Shown: piece after piece, positions 60,295 to 64,000 of the stretch
Position numbering within the stretch: the stretch's first letter is position 1
How the letters are laid out: every line of letters starts with the position of its first letter
NCBI RefSeq assembly: GCF_007197555.1
Contig: NZ_CP041614.1
Span: 6,372,501 to 6,436,500 of the forward strand
Length of the DNA: 64,000 bases
Origin: Shewanella psychropiezotolerans
GTDB taxonomy: Bacteria > Pseudomonadota > Gammaproteobacteria > Enterobacterales > Shewanellaceae
Reading direction: 5' to 3'
Position numbers and translations under genes: made by a program
Notes under the pieces: generated by a model
What the model was told of the DNA's origin: nothing
The model's database searches: none
Seen by the model: the letters and a program-made list of their open reading frames with translations, nothing else

Positions 60295-62880
60295 ATGTCA
60301 AATAGCCAAATGGATAAGCCTCAACAAGTTGTTATTGATTCTCTCCCCATAGATAAACTTTATGATGAATTTAAATTAGCAGTAAATGACAATCACTTAG
60401 TGGTTGAGTCAGATACTGGTTCGGGTAAGTCTACCCGTTTGCCACTTTGGTGCGCGGAACCTGATAGTGAAGGACCGAATGTTGGAAGACCTAAACGTGT
60501 TTTAGTTGTGGAACCCAGGCGGGTTGCTTGTTTGGCACTGTCTTCATTTGTCAGCGGGCAAACTGAGTTAAAAGTGGGCCATGCCATACGTTTCGATTCA
60601 ACTGTGACTAATGATACTCAGATAGCCTTCGTTACACCGGGCATAGCCCTACGTTGGCTGCAGGAAAGCGGTTTAGCCAGTTTCGCTACTGTGATTATCG
60701 ATGAGTTCCACGAACGTCGTTGGGACACTGACTTGCTGCTGGCTATGTTGAAGTTGAAGGCCCAATCTTCACCCAAGTTCAGATTGATTCTGACTTCGGC
60801 CACCATAGACGGTGAACGCTTAACCCGCTACTTAAGTAAGGGCTTAAGTAATGATTTAGCCGTTCAAGCAGGTGTTGTAAGCTCTGGAGAAGCGCGAACT
60901 GCACTTCGTTTAGTGGCGGAAGGAAAAAGGTTCCACGTGGAACTAAAATATCAGGCCCTTGAGAGTCACCACCTGCCTGACATTCGCGGCGTGGAACAAG
61001 CGGTAAAAACTGCAGTGTCGGGTGTGTTGCAACAGACCGATGGAGATATATTGGTTTTTCTTCCGGGTAAGCGTGAGATTCAAGGTGCTCTGCAAAGTTG
61101 TCAGCCTTTGGTCTTGGCGAGTGGCAAACCATTGGAGCTTTTAGCGCTCCATGGCGGGATCAGTCCTCAAGATCAGAAAAAAGTCTTGCAGCAAGCCGAT
61201 CACCAGCGAGTTATCTTCGCGACCAATGTGGCGGAAACCTCATTGACTATCCCTGGAGTCACAGCTGTGGTGGATAGTGGGCTTGAGCGGCGTACCCACC
61301 AGCGTAACGGTCGTACCGTACTTTCTCTAGCGAGAATATCTAAAGCCAGCTGTGCTCAGAGAATGGGGCGTGCTGGCCGTACGCAAAACGGTATCTGTAT
61401 TCGCTTATGGGGTAAGAGTGCGCCCATGGAAGCCATGACACCACCAGAACTTCAACGTGAAGAGCTGGTGGAACCTATGCTAGCAGCCGCTTGTTGTGGT
61501 TATAAGCTGTCTGATCTCAAGTTCGTCGATGACTTGCCTATTAAGTCATTGGCTATTGCCGAACAAAAGTTACTGGCTATGGGAGCCATTGATGCAGACG
61601 GGTTGATCACGGCTCATGGTAAGAAACTCTCTCCGCTACCGATAGATACTCAGTTTGCTCACCTTATCAGTGCCATGCCCGACGATGTGTGCCGTGGCTT
61701 GATGGTCGATCTTGCCGCGGCCCTGAGTGTGCCACTGGGCTTGTTCAAGTTACCCACCAGTGAGTTTGATCTTAAACTCTTGAGTGAGTGGGAGCCCCTG
61801 GGCTGTGATGCATTTACGCTAATAAAAATAGTAAGAGACAAGCTCCCCGATTTTCTCGGGGACGCCGATGCCGGCTATGTGAATAGAGGAGCCCGTAAAG
61901 AGGCACGCATGCTGGCAAACCAGATCCGTTCGGCATTGGGTTTGCAGAGTGTCGAGCAATCAGCCGCGTTAGTCAGTAAAGACATTGAGCTACGCCGGCG
62001 TTGGTTGTTAGCCGTGATCAAGGTGGCGCCTGAACTCGCCTACGTAAGACGTGAAAAACGCATCACAGCCCTTGGAAACGGTTTTAGCGAGGCACAAATC
62101 GGCCGTGTCAGTCGTTTCTGTAGTGAGGTTAAGGGAGTCGATGGCAAGGAGAGTGCGTTAGCGGCGGTGATATTCGATTTGCATTCAATTGCCGGTAAAG
62201 GGGCAAAGCAGACGCTGAATCTGGCCTCTTGTATGGCACCCATCTCATTTAACTTTTTGTTAGAGGCGCAGTTAGGTGAGGAGCGTCTGGGAGATAGTAA
62301 GGAGAAGGGGCAGAGCCATAAACTGGTGGTTGAGACGCTTTACGCTGGCAGAGTGATAGGTTCCCGCTTGAAACAAGTCGAGGGAGAGCAGGCGATTGAG
62401 GCTATTGTGCGTAGCATAAGTGTCGGCCGTCAATTTAAGGGCTTATCCCAGCGTTTGAAAAATGATATTGCCGCCTGGAATATCTGGTTAGCACTGGGAA
62501 AGGCTAAGGAGCAATTTGCCGAATCGGGTCTGGTTAACAGCTTAGGTGAGGAGCCATTGGTGTTCGATCTCTATCTTATGGAGAGGTTGAATGAGTTAGG
62601 GGTAGAAAGCTTTGATGATTTGGAACTGATAGAGGCGGATGATCTCTTGTTCGAGGGGATCCCTGATTGGCAGCGCGAAGATTTCGATAACTTATACCCG
62701 TCTAAGCTGATATTAGCCGACCTTAAACTGAATGTGGAATACCAGCCTAAACGCAAGGTGGTGACATTAGTTTATGCCAACGGTTCTCGCAAAACCGGCC
62801 CTAAACGCTGGGAGTTACCTCGTTGGCAAGGTTGGAAGATTCAATACAAGAAGGCGAGCCGTGTCGTGGATGTAAAATGA
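60295..62880 (+). CDS. hrpB: ATP-dependent RNA helicase HrpB
   Basis: DEAH-family helicase of 861 residues. Motif I SDTGSGKSTRLPL near residue 43, motif II DEFHER (Phe in place of Ala), motif III LTSATID, LHGGISPQDQ, TNVAETSLTIPGVTAVVDSG and motif VI QRMGRAGRTQNGIC. The HrpB C-terminal mark KRWELPRWQGWKIQYKKASR closes the protein. The exact role of HrpB is unclear in most bacteria. The coding region includes a palindrome that looks like parS. Confidence 0.93.
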   Translation: MSNSQMDKPQQVVIDSLPIDKLYDEFKLAVNDNHLVVESDTGSGKSTRLPLWCAEPDSEGPNVGRPKRVLVVEPRRVACLALSSFVSGQTELKVGHAIRFDSTVTNDTQIAFVTPGIALRWLQESGLASFATVIIDEFHERRWDTDLLLAMLKLKAQSSPKFRLILTSATIDGERLTRYLSKGLSNDLAVQAGVVSSGEARTALRLVAEGKRFHVELKYQALESHHLPDIRGVEQAVKTAVSGVLQQTDGDILVFLPGKREIQGALQSCQPLVLASGKPLELLALHGGISPQDQKKVLQQADHQRVIFATNVAETSLTIPGVTAVVDSGLERRTHQRNGRTVLSLARISKASCAQRMGRAGRTQNGICIRLWGKSAPMEAMTPPELQREELVEPMLAAACCGYKLSDLKFVDDLPIKSLAIAEQKLLAMGAIDADGLITAHGKKLSPLPIDTQFAHLISAMPDDVCRGLMVDLAAALSVPLGLFKLPTSEFDLKLLSEWEPLGCDAFTLIKIVRDKLPDFLGDADAGYVNRGARKEARMLANQIRSALGLQSVEQSAALVSKDIELRRRWLLAVIKVAPELAYVRREKRITALGNGFSEAQIGRVSRFCSEVKGVDGKESALAAVIFDLHSIAGKGAKQTLNLASCMAPISFNFLLEAQLGEERLGDSKEKGQSHKLVVETLYAGRVIGSRLKQVEGEQAIEAIVRSISVGRQFKGLSQRLKNDIAAWNIWLALGKAKEQFAESGLVNSLGEEPLVFDLYLMERLNELGVESFDDLELIEADDLLFEGIPDWQREDFDNLYPSKLILADLKLNVEYQPKRKVVTLVYANGSRKTGPKRWELPRWQGWKIQYKKASRVVDVK
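60930..60943. promoter_or_regulatory. Candidate parS site for ParB
   Basis: GTTCCACGTGGAAC is a perfect 14-bp palindrome and equals the core of the parS sites known from Pseudomonas. It lies within hrpB, 27 kb from oriC, on a chromosome whose parAB genes are in this window. Scanning for CACGTG elsewhere gave only two unrelated contexts (24503, 25351). Confidence 0.75.
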
Positions 62881-62913
62881 CCCATGTTTATTAGCTTATT
62901 GACCTAGTAATCG

Positions 62914-62939
62914 AGTGGTTTTAATGACCACTTTTTTTA
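62914..62939 (+). terminator. Rho-independent terminator after hrpB
   Basis: Stem AGTGGT / ACCACT with a 7-base loop and seven T, 34 bases past the hrpB stop. Confidence 0.85.
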
Positions 62940-62986
62940 TTATCGAGCTTAATTTTTGAGAGATATATTGAGTAAAAATCTCAAAG

Positions 62987-63373
62987 GATCGAAGTTATAA
63001 AAATTGTTTTTGATCTTTGCTCGATCAGATCGATTTTGATCAGCAGAATTAAAATTCGTTTTGCGTATAACTTTTCAACTAAGATCTTAATTTTTGTAAT
63101 TTACAAGTAAAATAGATATGTTTTAAAACATCTTTATTCTATCTGCATCAACTAGTTAGGCTGAGATCTGCTTGGTGTTTGAATAAAAGATCTAATTTTA
63201 GATTACTTGTTGATATGTCTGTTGATGATTTTGATCGAGATCAAAAAACGTACAGGCTTAGATCTGCTATTTTTATCGCCTAAAATAGTGACTTTATCGG
63301 CTAATTTAGCTGCATAAAGCATAATATTCAGTCGTTCGTTTTATTTAATAGCAATAGGTATAAGAATCTGATC
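62987..63373. other. AT-rich gene-free region with a GATC cluster
   Basis: Twelve GATC sites in about 390 bases (62987, 63012, 63023, 63028, 63038, 63083, 63165, 63189, 63233, 63239, 63261, 63370) in a 789-base gap between convergent genes. TTTTGATC occurs three times forward and once inverted. No DnaA box was seen. No protein gene is supported in 62881-63669. Confidence 0.7.
63231..63244. promoter_or_regulatory. FNR-type binding site (TTGATcgagATCAA)
   Basis: Perfect match to the FNR/EtrA pattern TTGAT-N4-ATCAA, extended to TTTTGATC / GATCAAAA. An extended -10-like TGCTATTTT begins at 63265, about where a class II FNR promoter reading rightward would need it. No gene follows on that strand. 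Confidence 0.55.
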
Positions 63374-63574
63374 TTTTCAGAGTTATGTATTTTTATTTTT
63401 TAGAGCCTAGGAACTAGTCAGAATTTGCTATAGCAAGATTAAACATCCTGTTTATACTCGCTCTCTGTGTTTTGTTGTCGTTCCCATAGCATAGTTTTGA
63501 GCTTGAGAAATCGAGGGGAGGGCTGAACTCAATCACATGAAAAATAAGGAGTATATGAAATGTTGCTCCCTAGA

Positions 63575-63610
63575 GAACAGGTGCCTTATTTAGAGTAAAG
63601 GCAACTGTTC
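63575..63610. other. Strong imperfect hairpin near the end of the outer-membrane gene
   Basis: GAACAG-G-TGCCTT pairs with AAGGCA-A-CTGTTC around a 10-base loop, no T run on either strand. It lies 60 bases after the stop of the minus-strand barrel gene and may be its 3' RNA structure. Confidence 0.45.
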
Positions 63611-63669
63611 ATAATTTGTGTGATGGAGTATTAGGCGTTTTGTCTAAATTAGAAAACTATCTGCTTAGG

Positions 63670-64000
63670 CTAAAAACGATAGCCAAGCATAAGGTAGAGG
63701 TTATCAACCGAGTTAGCTTCTAGATCATAGCGTGTGGCTTTGATTCCTGTGTGCCAATTAGCGCTGAGTTGATATTTAATATTGAGGCCAAAGTAAGCAT
63801 CTAAGTGATCGCTGTCAGATGAAATTTTACTTGATGGGCTATCTAAAATTTCACTACTTAGCTCCTGCTGCCAATAGATAGCGCCTAGGCTAGCCGAGGC
63901 GCTAAATCGCTCGCTCTGCCAAAAACTATATGCGATATCTACCCCGGCTCCCTTGGCCAGTACAGGGGTATTGTACTGCAGCTCGGTTGGCAATGTTGTT
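63670..64000 (-). CDS. Outer-membrane beta-barrel protein, C-terminal part
   Basis: The frame runs off the right window edge without a stop, so only about 110 C-terminal residues are seen. They alternate hydrophobic and polar residues as barrel strands do (FSASASLGAIYWQQEL, LDAYFGLNIKYQLS) and end in LMLGYRF with the terminal Phe needed for barrel insertion. It resembles small OmpA/OmpW-type 8-strand barrels. The exact family is undetermined. Confidence 0.75.
   Translation of the reverse strand, partial: TTLPTELQYNTPVLAKGAGVDIAYSFWQSERFSASASLGAIYWQQELSSEILDSPSSKISSDSDHLDAYFGLNIKYQLSANWHTGIKATRYDLEANSVDNLYLMLGYRF

Noticed and set aside
62987..63373. Second replication origin
   Set aside because: GATC-rich and AT-rich but without any TTATCCACA-like DnaA box or origin-type genes beside it.

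Overview
This window is chromosomal DNA from a gammaproteobacterium, most likely a marine Shewanella. The strongest evidence is the gene order around the replication origin: mioC, oriC, mnmG, rsmG, parA, parB, atpIBEFHAGDC, glmU, a TonB receptor, a DeoR-type regulator, glmS and cyoABCDE. The genus call rests on family recognition and gene order only; there is no rRNA or tRNA here to confirm it.

Layout. 0.1-8 kb: ccoG, menB, a Fur-box-preceded small membrane protein, and a phosphate-starvation pst operon (pstS-pstC-pstA-pstB) behind a Pho box. 8-13 kb: the bo3 quinol oxidase operon cyoABCDE on the minus strand. 14-21 kb: glmS, its neighbouring DeoR-type regulator, an iron-type TonB receptor with a Fur box, and glmU; GlmS and GlmU feed UDP-GlcNAc synthesis. 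22-29 kb: the complete F1Fo ATP synthase operon, in which atpI is frameshifted. 29-34 kb: parB, parA, rsmG, mnmG and oriC (19 GATC sites, several DnaA boxes, an AT-rich unwinding element). A probable parS site (14-bp palindrome) lies 27 kb away inside hrpB. Nearly everything left of oriC is transcribed away from it, on the leading strand.

34-44 kb: mioC, a second-type UbiG methyltransferase, a two-TM membrane protein, then an aa3-type cytochrome c oxidase cluster (diheme subunit II, subunit I, two different subunit III proteins, subunit IV, a Sco copper chaperone), a nucleoside hydrolase and a LysE-type exporter. The second subunit III gene is flanked by vestiges of a 5' end and a 3' end of a homologous gene.

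45-56.8 kb is an accessory region: a YcaQ-type glycosylase, a SEC-C protein, a PLD-helicase-DUF3427 protein (candidate phage defence), a Fic protein, a HipA remnant, a REP-type tyrosine transposase and a damaged mobile-mystery-protein A/B pair. Five copies of one structured intergenic repeat punctuate this region and I did not see it elsewhere in the window. 56.8-64 kb: a secreted SurE-like phosphatase with a lipoprotein, two more lipoproteins, hrpB, a gene-free AT-rich stretch with a GATC cluster and a perfect FNR-type site, and the C-terminal part of an outer-membrane barrel protein cut by the window edge.

Other mobile or repeated DNA: two 267-bp MITE-like elements with matching inverted ends (one split the glmU terminator), and two REP-like intergenic repeats near 21 kb. 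No CRISPR array, tRNA or rRNA gene was found.
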